64,000 nt of DNA from Marchantia polymorpha subsp. ruderalis (GCA_037833965.1 AP031357.1:7150001-7214000), one strand, 5' to 3'. Counted from the first letter of the stretch, positions 10,320-22,425 are shown. Notes: a model not told the origin generated them from the letters alone. Translations and numbers: made by a program.

Positions 10320-11115
10320 TGTAATAACCCACCAAAGGCTAAAACTGCAGTATGGTGGTAAAAAGATCGAACCCACAGGGACAGAGGCAACACACAGAGT
10401 AAAAGTGTCACGTTTAACAGACTTTTGGTAGAGTTTGAATTCTAGGCGACTGTCACTCCCAGAAATACTGTAGTGCTCGACTCGGAGGCTCGACTCGGAG
10501 GAGGAACTCAACTCGGAGGATGCTCGGAGGATGCACGGTACAGCTTGGTCACTCAACACACACACACACACACCTGAAACTGGCAAAAAGCACAACTCGG
10601 AGGTCGGTCAGGACCTCCGCTTCGGATTTCAGGAGGAAAGTGTCTCGCAAGTTCACTCAGAGGTTCTGCAGGAAGTGCCTCCCACTCCGGCTTTTACTGC
10701 CCTTCCGCCAGGAACTAGCGGGGGTACCCGGACTGGACTTCTCACTTCGGAACGAAGCCTCTACGTACGCCGTGGACGTCACCCTCGACTATCACACAAA
10801 ACGCAGGGAGTGCAGACCCGACTGAGAACTTACTGAAAACACGATCCAGTAACACACACACAACCTGAATTACAAACCAAGGTTTACACGAAGTAATGAA
10901 ACTTCACATTGGCATTCAGGGGAAACTTCCCGTAGGAGTACAATCAGGATATGTCACTCGAAGGAGTAAGGGGGAACTGTTCAAGTCTCTAACTCGCAGC
11001 CGGCTCTGAGCATCAGAAATCACCCGCAGGTGCAGATCCGCACTACTCAAGTCTCTAACCGGGTGCGAGCTCTGAACATTCAGCCGAAGGCCTTCAACTA
11101 CAACATACGGTAACT
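10320..11115 (-). mobile_element. Partial type A LTR (R-U5 part only)
   Basis: This is the 3' (R-U5) part of a type A LTR, continuous with the primer site at 10280-10297. It breaks off at about 11115 inside the AAGTTACCGTATGTTG segment, where type B protease coding sequence begins. The U3 and TATA box are missing. Confidence 0.85.
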
Positions 11116-13383
11116 TCCTTCCTCCTTCCACTCTGTACACAGCCGGAAGTTTCTCTTTTCGGGGTTTGCGTGGTCGGCGCAACGAAAGCATCAGCATCCT
11201 TCTATACGTCTTATTGTCTTCCAACAACTGGTGGAAGGAAATATTTGCCCTCTGGCTCCCTATGTCTTCCACTATGTCGTAGGGAGTGTTGGAAGTCACA
11301 GCCGGAAGTTTTCCTGTACTCGCGGTCGGAAGTGGTGTAGGGGGCCTAACCGCCTTCCGGACGTCGGATGTCATTCCGGTGCCCAGTGCTTCCTTGATGA
11401 GGTGACTCACCTCATCTTTGATGTCCGGAAGGTAATCTCGAGTCCGGAACTCTTCCGAATACCTGTTCGCCTTTTCTGAGTTCTGCTCCGGCTGGGTGTT
11501 TCTCATAGCCGGAGGTGTACTTGGCGTTCTCCTTTGGCCTTCTCTAACTTCTTTAGACTTCCTCCTCTCTTCCCTACGCTCGAGGCGGCGAGTGTCCTCA
11601 TGGCCTTCTCCTCTCCTCTTCGAACTTCGGGTTTCTACCCGGCCGCACATTACTTCTTCCTCTGGCCATACTTCGTTTTCTTCAGCTGGGTCCAGACTCA
11701 GTTCTACCTGGTTGACCTGCACCTCTTCCTTGCCAGGTGTCGATACGAAACGCACGGCTGGCCTAGGGAGTTGTGGCTGGTCACATTCGGCTACTGTATG
11801 TCCAGACTTCTTGCAATTGCTGCACAACGGTGCATACCCCATTGGCTTCCTCGGGTGGGGACAGCTTGGCGCGTAATGCCCCATGTCTCCGCAGTTGTAG
11901 CAACCATCGAATTGTGGTCGAGGTCGGTTGTGATTGCCTGGAGGTGCCATGCGTCTTGGTGGGAGTGTACCCGCCATTTCCCTCGGAACAAAGCGCGGTA
12001 TATGCACCGGTGGGTTCGGAGTTGTAGCTGGAGCTGTCTGTACCGAGTAGGCGGTGTCCTCAACCTGCTCAGCATAATACATAGGCGGCTCAGCATAATA
12101 CATGGGGTTCTCCCACTGTGGTGCCCATTCGACCGCATTCACTGGGTAAGATGGCCTCGCGGACATGCACTCCGTGTTGGCATGTCCCACCTGTCCGCAC
12201 GTAGTACACCAGAGATTCGCTCGTTGTCTCGCAGGTGATTTACGTCGGTCTTGCCTCCCACTACATGAACTTTCAGGTCCGCAAAATTCTTCACCAGGTT
12301 GTCTACCTTGGCTGCGATGTCCCCTTGAGTCTTCACTGGGATTCCCTTACCTCGATCCTTCTTCTTGATCGCACTGCGTTTCTTCTTCCGTCTTTCTTCT
12401 TCTGAAGATGACGAGTCCTCTTCCTCTTCCGAGGAAGAACTTGATTCGGAGGAGCTTGATTCTTCTGTCGAGGAAGGCGAGTTCCTTCTCTTCCAACGTC
12501 CGCCTTGCGACTTCTTCTTCGTCGACCGTCGGTCGCGTCTTCGAGTGTCAAGGGTTGACGTCTCAAAGGTCTCCGCGGAAGCTATCACATCTTGGATTGT
12601 GTCAGTCTTGCCTCTCCTACAGAAGGTCTCCATTTCTCTTGAGAGCCCTGTCACATACCAATCCACTGCCTGTTGTATCGAATACGGTTCTCCCGGGCCT
12701 GTCTTCGGAATTCGATCTAGGAGGTCTTGGAATCTCTCAGTGTAGTCTCGAAGATTCTCCTTCCGCTCGCGTCGAAGATTTCGAAGCCGGGTCAGAACTC
12801 GACTGTCATATCCGAGTTCGCGGAACCGCCTCAGAAACTTTTCCTTGAGCTGAGCCCAGGTCCGGATGCCAGTGGGGTCGGTGCTCTCATGGTTGTACCA
12901 GCTACGCGCTCGTCTGCGTAGCAGGCTAGGAAAGATTCGTAATCTGTCTTCATCACTGGTCTCACGATTGGCGATGGAGACAGACTCGAAGAGCTTTATG
13001 TATGAATCTGCATCATCGTCGTCGCCCGTTCCCGTGTATCTTGGATACGAATGTTTGGTGGTAGGTTGGGAAAACGCCTGGCGGAGATTGGCTTGATGTT
13101 CTGCCATCGGTGATCCTGTCGACGGACTGATCCTAGGTTGGCCAAACTCAGGAAGAGTTCCTGTCGGAGGGATGTCCAATAGAACTGTTAGCTCAATGCT
13201 CTCGGTAGGTGAACTGGAACGCCTTTGTCTTCCAGTAGTCGGTGATGGCGATCTTTCTGCAGAGTCCTCACCGGGAGTCTTCTTTTTAGTTCGCCGTTTT
13301 GTTTCCACGGCTTTTTCTGAATCTCGACGGAGTTTCCGTGTGGCTCTCGCACTCAGGTTTCCCACACTATCGCTCGTCGACAT
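11116..13383 (-). pseudogene. Type B gag-protease gene, frameshifted and truncated
   Basis: The frame starts at 13383 with MSTSDSVGNLSARATRKL. It carries a Retrotrans_gag-type domain, a Ser/Glu-rich stretch and three CCHC zinc knuckles. A one-base deletion near 12255 (GGAGGCAAG against GGAGGCCAAG in the copy at 58987) splits it into 12139-13383 and a second frame that reads to about 11116. Gag and protease are joined by a CAG codon here (about 11726), where the copy at 57859 has TAG. The protease part ends at VYRVEGG before its active site, at the chimeric junction with the type A LTR. It cannot make a working protease. Confidence 0.85.
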
Positions 13384-13426
13384 TCACCGAGCATTGCTGC
13401 TCAAGGTTTCTGGTGTTGACGCACTG

Positions 13427-13444
13427 TCCCCGGCAGCGGCGCCA
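13427..13444 (-). other. Primer-binding site of type B element
   Basis: This is the reverse complement of TGGCGCCGCTGCCGGGGA, 22 nt from the end of the LTR at 13467. It is the same tRNA-Asp-like site as in type A elements. Confidence 0.8.
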
Positions 13445-14390
13445 AAAAGAAGTTGTCGGCTCCTTATGTAATAACCCACCAAAGGCTAAAACTGCAGTAT
13501 GGTGGTAAAAAGATCGAACCCACAGGGACAGAGGCAACACACAGAGTAAACGTGTCACATTTAACAGACTTTTGTAGAGTTTGAATTCTAGGCGACTGTC
13601 ACTCCCAGAAATACTGCAGTGCTCGACTCGGAGGCTCGACTCGGAGGAGGATCTCAACTCGGAGGATGCTCGGAGGATGCACGGTACAGCGTGGTCACTC
13701 AACACACACACACACACACACACACCTGAAACTGGCAAAAAGCACAACTCGGAGGTCGGTCAGGACCTCCGCTTCGGATTTCAGGAGGAAAGTGTCTCAC
13801 AAGTTCACTCAGAGGTTCTGCAGGTAGTGCCTCCCACTCCGGCTTTTACTGCCCTTCCGCCAGGAACTAGCGGGGGTACCCGGACTGGACTTCCCACTTC
13901 GGAACGAAGCCTCTACGTACGCCGTGGACGTCACCCTCGACTATCACACAAAACGCAGGGAGTGCAGACCCGACTGAGAACTTACTGAAAACACGATCCA
14001 GTAACACACACACAACCTGAATTACAAACCAAGGTTTACACGAAGTAATGAAACTTCACATTGGCATTCAGGGGAAACTTCCCGTAGGAGTACAATCAGG
14101 ATATGTCACTCGAAGGAGTAAGGGGGAACTGTTCAAGTATCTAACTCGCAGCCGGCTCTGAGCATCAGAAATCACCCGCAGGTGCAGATCCGCACTACTC
14201 AAGTCTCTAACCGGGTACTAGCTCTGAACATTCAGCCGAAGGCCTTCAACTACAACATACGGTAACTTTGCTATGCTGCAGCTTCTCTACGTGGTGCCAG
14301 GACCAAAATGCACAAACACGCCAAGAAAGTGAGTTCCTGATCTGCACTTCCGAAACTGGAAGAGTCCCAAGGCAAAACGCCTTGATCTAC

Positions 14391-14396
14391 TTTATA
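14391..14396 (-). promoter_or_regulatory. TATA box of type B LTR
   Basis: TATAAA on the - strand in the context GAGGGTATAAAGTAGATC. It lies about 33 bp after the stop of the U3 frame, which places that frame wholly in U3. Confidence 0.7.
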
Positions 14397-14429
14397 CCCT
14401 CAAAAGATCCTAACTAGCACTACGCTATC

Positions 14430-16985
14430 CTATCTACCACTCGCAGTATCTGCGCGAAACCAAACTACTCTACTGCACTCAGCAGATCCGGTGCTGCGCC
14501 TCCTGCGCGCCGGACTGCTCCGCGTACTATCTCTACCTTGCCAGTCTTCCGACCGGCTGCGTAACCCCAGGCGTCGGAGCGCTGTGGTGACTTCCGACTG
14601 CAAGTGCGCCATAGTGTCGCGCGCACCCGACAAGAAGGTTTCTAATTTTCTCGCCACTCGCCGCCGACTCCGACTGTCACCTTCCGTCAATGCCGCCGCC
14701 CGAAGCTCGAACTCCCTGAGTGTGATCTTCTCTTGGGCTGCCACCTCCCAATGGGTGTATCCTTTTAGACAACGAGTCACCTGTGCCGCCAACTCTCCTC
14801 GCGCCCTGCAGCTGCTCTCCACCTCGGCCAGCTGCATTTCTAATCCCGCACGTTGTGCCCTCAAATCCGAGCACTCGGATTGCAAGTTGCACAACAACTC
14901 CTCATCCTCCTTGCGGGCTCTTTGACTTTCTTCTAAGGCGCGCGTCTGGCGCGCAAGCTCGGCTGCTAGGACTTTGTTCTGTCTCCGCTCCTCCTGCAGT
15001 TCCAACTCGATCTTTGCCCGTATTAGTTCGGCATCCGCCTGACTTTTCGTCGCCGCATCCTCCTTCTGCTGCTGCAAGGCTTGGTATAGCTTCTGGGTGA
15101 CCGCCAGGTGTTGTTGGAGGGCGGTGTTCCTTTCCACATATACTTGGCAACTAGAGGCCCACTTTGCCACCTTGATCCTCGTCCTTCGCCTGATAGTCTC
15201 CACATAAGACTGCGGTTTTAAGGCACTTCCGTATTTGGATGTCTTGCGATCCAGATATCGCAGGAGTGGAACTATCTGTTCGCACAGCACCCCTGTTGGC
15301 GTTTTCTGCACCGAATCCGCTTCCTGCTCTTCCGAGCTCGTATCATCCTCAGTCTCGAGGATTTCAGTCGCCACCGAATCCCTTGGCGACTCCCTGGAAC
15401 TGTGGCGCGCAGCAGCTTCTGCTGCGACTGCTGCTCCACTGCCTGCTAAAATATCCAGGGCAGTGGGAGATCCCACTGCTTGAGCCCCTGTTCCGGCTCG
15501 ATCTTCGGTTTGTGAAGGGGTCGACGCCGCAGTGACTTTTGTCACTCTTGCACCGCCCGCTTCTGCTGCCTGTCCTTCCGGCGCAATCTGCGCGGAAGGT
15601 GTCCTTGCTGAAGGTGCGTCCGCCGAAGGCGTCCGCACACTGGTCGTTGGCCCCATCCGTCTCGCAGTCGGCGAATCCGGCTGACTCTCTGTTGTCCGAC
15701 TCGCAGTCGGCCGACCAGCAGTTGTCCGACTGGGAGTCGGATACACCCTGCGCATCTTGACTCCACTTGGCCTGCTTGTTGGGGGCGTTCTTCCAGAAGT
15801 GCCTTCCGCCGAAGACGACCCTTTGAGGATTGTTGGCTCGTCAGCCAAACTCTCTTCTGCTTCCGGCCTGCTGTCCGGTTCAACGCGCCGTTCAGTTGGC
15901 CTTCCTTCCGCTTGTCGACCTTCAGTCATCCGACTCGCAGTTGGCCGGCTGTCAGTCCGTCCATCTCCTCCCGAAGGCCGTGGTGCCTTCTGTGCAGAGG
16001 TATCTGCCGTCTTCCCTAGAATCTGAGCGATTATCTCTTCCTGTGTGAGATTCCGCCGGGTCGGAGTTCGCCTGGTCTCCTCAATAACAGTTGGCATTTT
16101 GCGTGCCCTCTGTTTTGGTCGACTGTGAGGCTCGGGGGTGGGCCGACCACGAGTCGGCGCAGCTGGCACTTCCGGCTGCCTGTCCTCAGGTCTCTCATCC
16201 CACTTTCGCTTTCGCGGAATAAGCTCGCTTCGACGTTCTTCTGCTGCTCTTGCTGGGGCCGGAGCCGGAGGCGTACTGGCAGGTTCCTCGTCCGGATCTG
16301 TGTCTACTTCGGCCTCCCTCGAATATCTTCCTGGATAAGTCCGGGTCAGCTGCGGAAATCGGGTTTTCTCAGCATTTGTCAAACATCCCATCGCCCGGTA
16401 AAACACGATTAAGTAAGGCGATAGATGATTGAGGGTTCCTCCCTTCTCTTCTTGCGCATGTTGGCGCGTCACCTTCCACAGGAGCCGTGCCCAATGCACC
16501 GGAGCTCCTGACAGCACTAGCTCCACGAACTCTACCTGCCAACCATGCATGTAAGCGGTCTTGGTCGGCTGCAATATCTGCAGCAATGCCGTCGCGACAT
16601 TTCTCCGCAATCGATCCTTGTAATCCCGTGTCCGGAAACCGTTCTTGGGATGTCTGGCCACTTTGAAGAGCTCATTGTAAGAGACTTCTTCCTCCTGGGA
16701 CACCTTCACGCTATCGGCCTCGAAGAGGAGATCCCCTTCCTCGCCGGCACACCTGCCCAACACCTGCGCCCAATTGCAAATGTCCCATCTCTCTGGGTGT
16801 GGGCGAAATCCGCGAGAAGGCTTGTGTCTCTCCTGCAGATACTCGCGCACCATCTCCGGACATGTCCAATTCCACCCCCATAGGAGAAAATCGAGCTTCA
16901 ACCTCAACAGCACATCTTGAAATGCGCGTAGACCGATCTGCGGCACCCTGAGTGGAGACACTCGCAGCTGGGGAACCTTCGACAT
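14430..16985 (-). CDS. U3-encoded protein of type B LTR, 851 aa, unknown function
   Basis: The chosen start is MSKVPQLR at 16985, because a related Met-Ser-Lys start is conserved in the type C LTR (54343); an in-frame Met lies 37 codons upstream at 17096. Roughly residues 1-255 form a conserved, globular-looking domain with motifs LDFLLWGWNW, NWAQVLGRCAG, RTRDYKDR and GGTLNHLSPYLI. Residues of about 256-560 are rich in Pro, Arg, Thr and Ser with repeated ASRTT/PSART-like units. The last 230 residues are Glu/Arg/Leu-rich and likely coiled coil. There is no signal peptide or membrane segment. It has no gag, protease, RT or integrase motif. The domain pattern loosely recalls plant transposon-associated proteins of Athila-type elements, but I do not claim a family. 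Being in U3, it could be read from the 3' end of the genomic RNA or from its own promoter. Confidence 0.7.
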   Translation of the reverse strand: MSKVPQLRVSPLRVPQIGLRAFQDVLLRLKLDFLLWGWNWTCPEMVREYLQERHKPSRGFRPHPERWDICNWAQVLGRCAGEEGDLLFEADSVKVSQEEEVSYNELFKVARHPKNGFRTRDYKDRLRRNVATALLQILQPTKTAYMHGWQVEFVELVLSGAPVHWARLLWKVTRQHAQEEKGGTLNHLSPYLIVFYRAMGCLTNAEKTRFPQLTRTYPGRYSREAEVDTDPDEEPASTPPAPAPARAAEERRSELIPRKRKWDERPEDRQPEVPAAPTRGRPTPEPHSRPKQRARKMPTVIEETRRTPTRRNLTQEEIIAQILGKTADTSAQKAPRPSGGDGRTDSRPTASRMTEGRQAEGRPTERRVEPDSRPEAEESLADEPTILKGSSSAEGTSGRTPPTSRPSGVKMRRVYPTPSRTTAGRPTASRTTESQPDSPTARRMGPTTSVRTPSADAPSARTPSAQIAPEGQAAEAGGARVTKVTAASTPSQTEDRAGTGAQAVGSPTALDILAGSGAAVAAEAAARHSSRESPRDSVATEILETEDDTSSEEQEADSVQKTPTGVLCEQIVPLLRYLDRKTSKYGSALKPQSYVETIRRRTRIKVAKWASSCQVYVERNTALQQHLAVTQKLYQALQQQKEDAATKSQADAELIRAKIELELQEERRQNKVLAAELARQTRALEESQRARKEDEELLCNLQSECSDLRAQRAGLEMQLAEVESSCRARGELAAQVTRCLKGYTHWEVAAQEKITLREFELRAAALTEGDSRSRRRVARKLETFLSGARDTMAHLQSEVTTALRRLGLRSRSEDWQGRDSTRSSPARRRRSTGSAECSRVVWFRADTASGR

Positions 16986-18294
16986 TGCGTTGCCTGCACA
17001 CACACAAACGTTCTCCCTTTCGCTCGCTCTCTCACAATCGCCACTGTGCGTCGGCCACTCAAGCACTGACTGCTCACTCTCTCTGCGCTCGTTCAAGATC
17101 GCTACTCACAATTCTTTCAAGGTCCGCCAAGATCCTTGCGCAACTCGTCTCCGCACTCTCTACTCTCACTGCAGGTCGCTCCGCCCTTGCGCGTAATCTT
17201 GGAACTGGAAATCGCAAAGTCAAGAATGAGAGAATGAGACTGGAGCGCAGTCTTTTCTTCTCCGATTTCAAGAACGTCCAACGTTCTTACTGGTTGCAAC
17301 GTACGCAGCCGGCTATACGGCTTAACGGTTCGCCCTTTGCATGCGCGAATTCACGTCTCCGCATTGCGCGCATTCGCATGCTTAAACGTTGAATTCTCCC
17401 GCCGCCGCCACCTTCCGGACTCGAGTCCGCTGCAGGGTATACGTCGGCCCTGTTGTCTTTTCCTAACCCGCCCTTCTCCGGAGGTGTGTCGCCGCTGGTG
17501 CGTTCATTATCCGTCGGCGCCTTGCTGGAGGCGCACATCCAGCCGGAGCGAATTACGCCGGCGCGCAGTCGTACCGCCTATTTTGTCCTTTATGCCTCGT
17601 CCGTTGCTGCCAGCGCATATCCGTCAGCGCAACTCATGCCAGCGCATCCGGCCGTCAGCGCCACGTCGGAGGCGTACATCCGACCGGCGCTTTCCTTCCA
17701 TGAACAGCCGCCAAGGGCGCTTCCGACTCTGAGTTGGTTTCCTCCTGTGAGCGCGTGATTCCGCCGAAGGCGCATCGCCGAGGGCGTACGGGAATCCTTT
17801 CCGGCTGTGAACCCTAGCGCGAACGGCGCATGTCCGGCTACGAGTTTTCCGACGCTCATAACTTCTCCATTCCTGATCCATCTCCGGCGCTCTTGGACTC
17901 GTTAGAACGAGCGTCCCGAGCTCTTTCTAATGCAACTTCAACCAACTGGATCTACCGTGTATCCCGATTGTTATGAAGGTTTTCCCTTTCCGCGCTAGCG
18001 GCGCTTCGCCGAAGGCGCACTCATGGTCGGATGCCTTTAGAGGTCCGGGCCCTTCTCCTGACGTCTTTAGCAAAACCTCCTCCTGAGGTGTCTGCGCCGG
18101 AAGCGTAGCTTCCTTATACGCTAGAGGCGCGTGAGTAGAGACACCTCAAAAAGGAGCTTTTGCCGAAGGCGCCGAAGACGTTGGCGTTGGTACATCCGAC
18201 TACGTGATTCTTTGTGCCCTCGTGACGATCTCATCAATCCACTCTATTTAGCGTACCCTTCTCTAGCTACAAACACTGCTTTGGTACTAGTTTT

Positions 18295-18558
18295 CTAAAA
18301 TTGTTTAAATTCTGCAAAAAAAACAAAAAGTGTGTTACCACAGTCGGTCAAGATCAATTTCATCGGCGGTGGAGTGATGAGAAAACGTTCATATGCAACA
18401 CCAAGGTCACATGACTCTTGAACACAATTTAAGTCTTTGTTTGCAACCAATTTATCCCCGATCATTACTTTCTTCACAACCGTCGAAGAAATTCTGTAAC
18501 AAACATCAAAACATCCGTCTTTTTGAAAGGTCTTGAAAAGACCTTTCATATGGTCCAT
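18295..18558 (-). pseudogene. Unidentified open frame interrupted by the type B LTR
   Basis: A frame from 18558 begins MDHMKGLFKTFQKDG and reads about 72 residues to the LTR border at 18342, after which it encodes only LTR sequence. The host part could be a disrupted gene fragment or chance. A hairpin (GAAAGGTCT/AGACCTTTC, about 18517-18539) lies inside it. No family is recognised. Confidence 0.25.
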
Positions 18559-20140
18559 ATCGATGGATCCATGAAAGTATATGGACTAGGTGATCGTATT
18601 TGATTCTTATTCTCGTTTCTCTACATTAAAATGTCATAACTGCACGAGGAGGTTAAAGAGTTGAATGTGAAGAAAACAAGAGAACATGTGAATATTCTTT
18701 ATCGAGCAAAACTACATTCTCACATGCACTGATCACATGCAAAACTTTGCTCCTCTGCTGGACTGTCACTAATCAGCATCAATTTCTTCCCACTCAGATT
18801 TCTCATTCTCTCTAGGCGTGAGTCAGCGTCTCATCTGTCTGCGTCCAGTGGACTTCTTCAGTGACAGTTTGTTGAACATGACGTGGTATGATTCTGCAGA
18901 AATGATAACTTCGGAGTCCCACGTGCAGCTGAAGTGGATTTCTTCACGCCCAGCTTCCACAAATGCACGTTCATCATGTTCAACTGACGTCACATGATAT
19001 GAGTTTGACCTGTACGAGCTATCTTCGATGTGACGCATCGGGAATTCTAGTTTCTTCATTATCCTGCTAAACACCAGAGAGACTAGTTTTTTTCTTGGCT
19101 TTGTACCGCTATCGAGGCTGTTTTTGACTGTTTTGATGCTTTCTAACGAACCTGGATACTCTATATTATATATTTATTGTTTTATGCTAGATTTACTAGA
19201 ATAGGTTGGGGCCTCTTTCTATAGAAATGCTTACTTATATTTAATCACAACTTACTGTATTCAGAAGGTTGCGAAACGCAATAATTTTCCTGACGCGAAA
19301 CCTGAATGCTCTCGTTGGGATTGCCAGTGACATGTCGGATATCGTGGTTTGAAAATCTGGTCTTTCGCTGAATATTTATATGTACTTTGTAGAGATAGAT
19401 CGATGGACCAAAACCTTGGCTTGCGACGTGGATAATAAAACTTTCAGCTCTTAAGGTCTTACTAGTCCTACCTAGACATACATTGAGCAGATAATTTAGA
19501 AACCGAATTCGCTGGATGATTCACGCATTCTGCCTCATCCCTCAAAACTTGGAAGCGAGTTTCAGGACGATCCAAGTGAACAGAATGAAATCAGTTCTTG
19601 CTCGATTCCCCACGCTTGGCACTAACATTGTCAATCATAAACTGATCTTGCAGCAAAGGTCCTCTCCTTCAACGGTCGGACTGTTTTCGTCATTCGAGTT
19701 CTAACATGTATTTCAAAACATTCGAGTTCTGATAAAATATCTCGAGTTATAATGCTTGCACTGTATTGGCCAGAATTCAACATCAACTGGGGATGTCAAA
19801 TAGGCGAGTATCATTCACAAGAACCTTGACTGTATAACGGTCATCTCCTATCATGTATAGCACGAGGATGCAATGAGGTGGTAGCTGAAGTTTGTTAGCC
19901 TAAGTATTTTAGGATTAATTGCTAATCTTAATTCATCCTTTTTTATTGATAACTCATGTTAAATTTTCTATAAACTTATAAATCTTATAAGTTAATAAAA
20001 ATAAGAGACTTAATTCATGAGAAAATAAAAAATTGTAGAAGTTGATTCAAGTCTCCTTAATCCTAAATAGTATTATGATGATAAATATAGCTAAATTAAA
20101 CGTATTATATAAGGCTACTAGTAAATCATTTTTCACACAA
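18343..20140. other. Intergenic DNA with a degenerate leader copy
   Basis: It is AT-richer than the LTRs. About 18780-19080 is related to 29000-29330 (reversed) and 49540-49760, the dispersed leader module. About 19262-19350 matches 49918-50000 (GAAGGTTGCGAAACGCA and onward). No intact gene was seen; 19720-20140 is AT-rich with nothing recognisable. Confidence 0.6.
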
Positions 20141-21673
20141 TGTAATAATTCACCAAAGGCTAAAACTGCAATATATTGGTAGAAAGGTCAAACCCACAGA
20201 GACAGAGTCAACGAGCAAAGTACAAAGTGTCACATTTAACAGACTATTGAGGAATTTGAATTCTCACGCCACTGTCACTCCCAGAAATACTGCAAGTGTT
20301 CACTCGGAGGTCGCACAGTGCAGTGTAGTTCACTCAACACACACACACACCTGGAACTGTAGAAACACAATTCAGAGGTCGGTTGGGACCTCTACTTAAG
20401 ATTTCAGAGGAAAAGTTTCTCGCGAGTACACTCAGCGAATCTGCGGGTAGTGACTCCCAACTCCGACTTTTACAATCCTTCCACTAGTTTCTGCTAGCAC
20501 AGGGAACCCGGATTGGACTTACTACTTCGGATTGAAGTCACTCACACGCGGTGAAACACACTCAACTCACAAAACGCGCAGAGAATACAGGTTTGAACTG
20601 AGACTCAACTGAGAAACGATCCAGTGGCACACCATAACAATCTATTGAAGAGTTTGAATTCTTAGGCACTTGTCATTCCCAAAATACTACAAAGGTTGCT
20701 CTGAAGGCACCTGCTGCAGCGTAACCTGAATTACAACCAAGGCTTACTCGAAGTAACAAAACTTCACTTTGGCATTCAGGGGAAAAATCCCGAAGGAGTA
20801 CAATCAGGAACAATCACTCGAAAGTGTAAGGGGGAAACTGTTCAATTATCTAATTAATAACTAGCTCTGAGCATCGGCCATCACCCGCAGGTGTAGATCC
20901 GAACTACTCAAGTCTCTAACCAGTGTACTAGCTCTAAACATTCGGCTGAAGTCCTTCAGCTACAAAATGCGGATCGTCAAGTTGTAGCTACTCTTGCGTG
21001 GTGACAGAACTAAGGACACAAACACGCAGAGAAAATGAGTTCCTGATCTGCACTTCGGAAACTTGAAGAATTTCAAGGCAAGACGCCTTGAACTACTTTA
21101 TACCTTCTAAGTCCTAACTAACACTACACTACCTGATATTGTGCGAGCCGCAACAGATCGTACACCTGAGGAGTCGGCGGCTGCCTTCCCCTCTAACTTA
21201 CAACCTAAATCTAACCCTAACCGTTAATTTGAATCCTAAGCCTACTATACAAAGCCGCCAGAGTCTTTAACCGCTTTACATCCAAGATCTAAGGCTGAAA
21301 ATTTGGAGTCATGCGTGGCCGGCTGAGACCAACGTCCCCACCAAATTTCAGATCCATTCGACCGTCCATCGCAAAGATATGGGCCCCGCAAGATCTCTGA
21401 ACGTAGGCCAAAATTCATTCTCCAAAATCTGAGGTTCGGGGGACCCACATGCCGCTTGAATGCCGATCCCGCAATTATGGGTAACGGCCTGCTCCTCACG
21501 TGCGACTTCACGCTCCGCCGTTCTGACTACCACGCGAGACTTCACGCCCCCGCTATTCTGATACTCTTTTTACTTTGGTTTTGGGTACCGATTATTATTA
21601 ACAATTGCTACCGCGGTACTTACCATTCAAAAATGTTTTAATTCCGACGAAAAACAAAAAGTGTGTTACCACA
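20141..21673 (-). mobile_element. Old, degenerate type A-like solo LTR (1533 bp)
   Basis: It starts TGTAATAATTCACCAAAGG and ends GTGTGTTACCACA. It is similar to type A along R-U5 and through the telomere-like stretch, but with many substitutions and small indels, and it lacks the minisatellite. Flanks CACAA and ACATA do not form a clear target duplication. It is older than the other LTRs in the window. Confidence 0.8.
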
Positions 21674-22284
21674 ACATAACTAGCATATAGAATTTAAATA
21701 TAGTATTATTCTCAAGAATTTGTGAGATAGACTTCGTAGATATCCAAAAATTACATTTGATTTTGATCTTGTGTTTGATGCAAAATCTTACAATGCAAAT
21801 TCAGGTATTGGCTATGTATGGCTTGTACTATGGACAATATTTAGATCTATAAATAATCAAGACTGGCTATGTGCTCACAATTGGAATTGGAGATATTTAA
21901 AATCTACATTGGAGAAATGAATAACTCAATTCCCTACGAAAACTCAGTATGTGTCGGAAGCAACTAAGTAAGCAAGTAAACTTTATAAGCTGTGATTTCA
22001 ATGAGATTAACTTATTTCATTGTGTCAGTGAAAATGCTTTCAACGCAATTGTAAATGAGATTAAATAATAGTAGATTTAAACTTACTAACTTCCAGTATT
22101 CTTATCTCTAGGGCCGTGTTTTAGAAAACAATTTTTGATAATCGATACTGCCGATGATTTTACCGAAGTGTTTAATCACAAGATTGATGATGGTACCACA
22201 CTTTTCATATTTTTATGAATAACCTAAAACAGACAGTCATTTCTGTCTTTGATTTAGTCAAAATAAAGCAGACATAACAAGTTT

Positions 22285-22425
22285 TGTGGCCACCGAGGAC
22301 TCAGCCAAAGGCATCTGGATTAAATTCTTAAATGCAGTTGATCGAGGGATTGTCTATGGAGAGAAATTAAATCTGTTCAAGGCAAACAGCTCAAGTTGAA
22401 AGAACATATTTACCCATAACGTAAG
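22285..22425 (+). pseudogene. C-terminal remnant of the secreted-protein family
   Basis: Translation gives ATEDSAKGIWIKFLNA and GEKLNLFKANSSS, matching the C-terminal pattern TEDSARGTWILKSSNA ... EEKLSWFKAHGAS of the intact gene at 45863-46429. The signal peptide and cysteine-rich part are absent. Flanks 22190-22770 match 47060-47780 in inverted orientation. Confidence 0.6.

Larger units (their letters stand above)
13467..18342 (-). mobile_element. Complete type B giant LTR (4876 bp)
   Basis: On the - strand it runs from TGTGGTAACACAC (18342) to TTATTACA (13467) and is followed by a primer site and gag, so it is a 5' LTR. U3 is about 3.9 kb and holds an 851-codon frame. The TATA box is at 14391-14396, and R-U5 (about 900 bp) is closely similar to that of type A. 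The first 1.9 kb matches 62094-64000 without any difference that I noticed. The next 5 bases outside (18343-18347, GTCGG) do not match 7233-7237, so the block 7238-18342 is not a simple single insertion. Confidence 0.9.

Noticed and set aside
7238-18342. Interpretation of the whole reverse block as one full-length element
   Set aside because: The flanking 5-mers (TCTCC and GTCGG) do not match, the LTRs are of different types, and an extra primer site and partial LTR lie inside.
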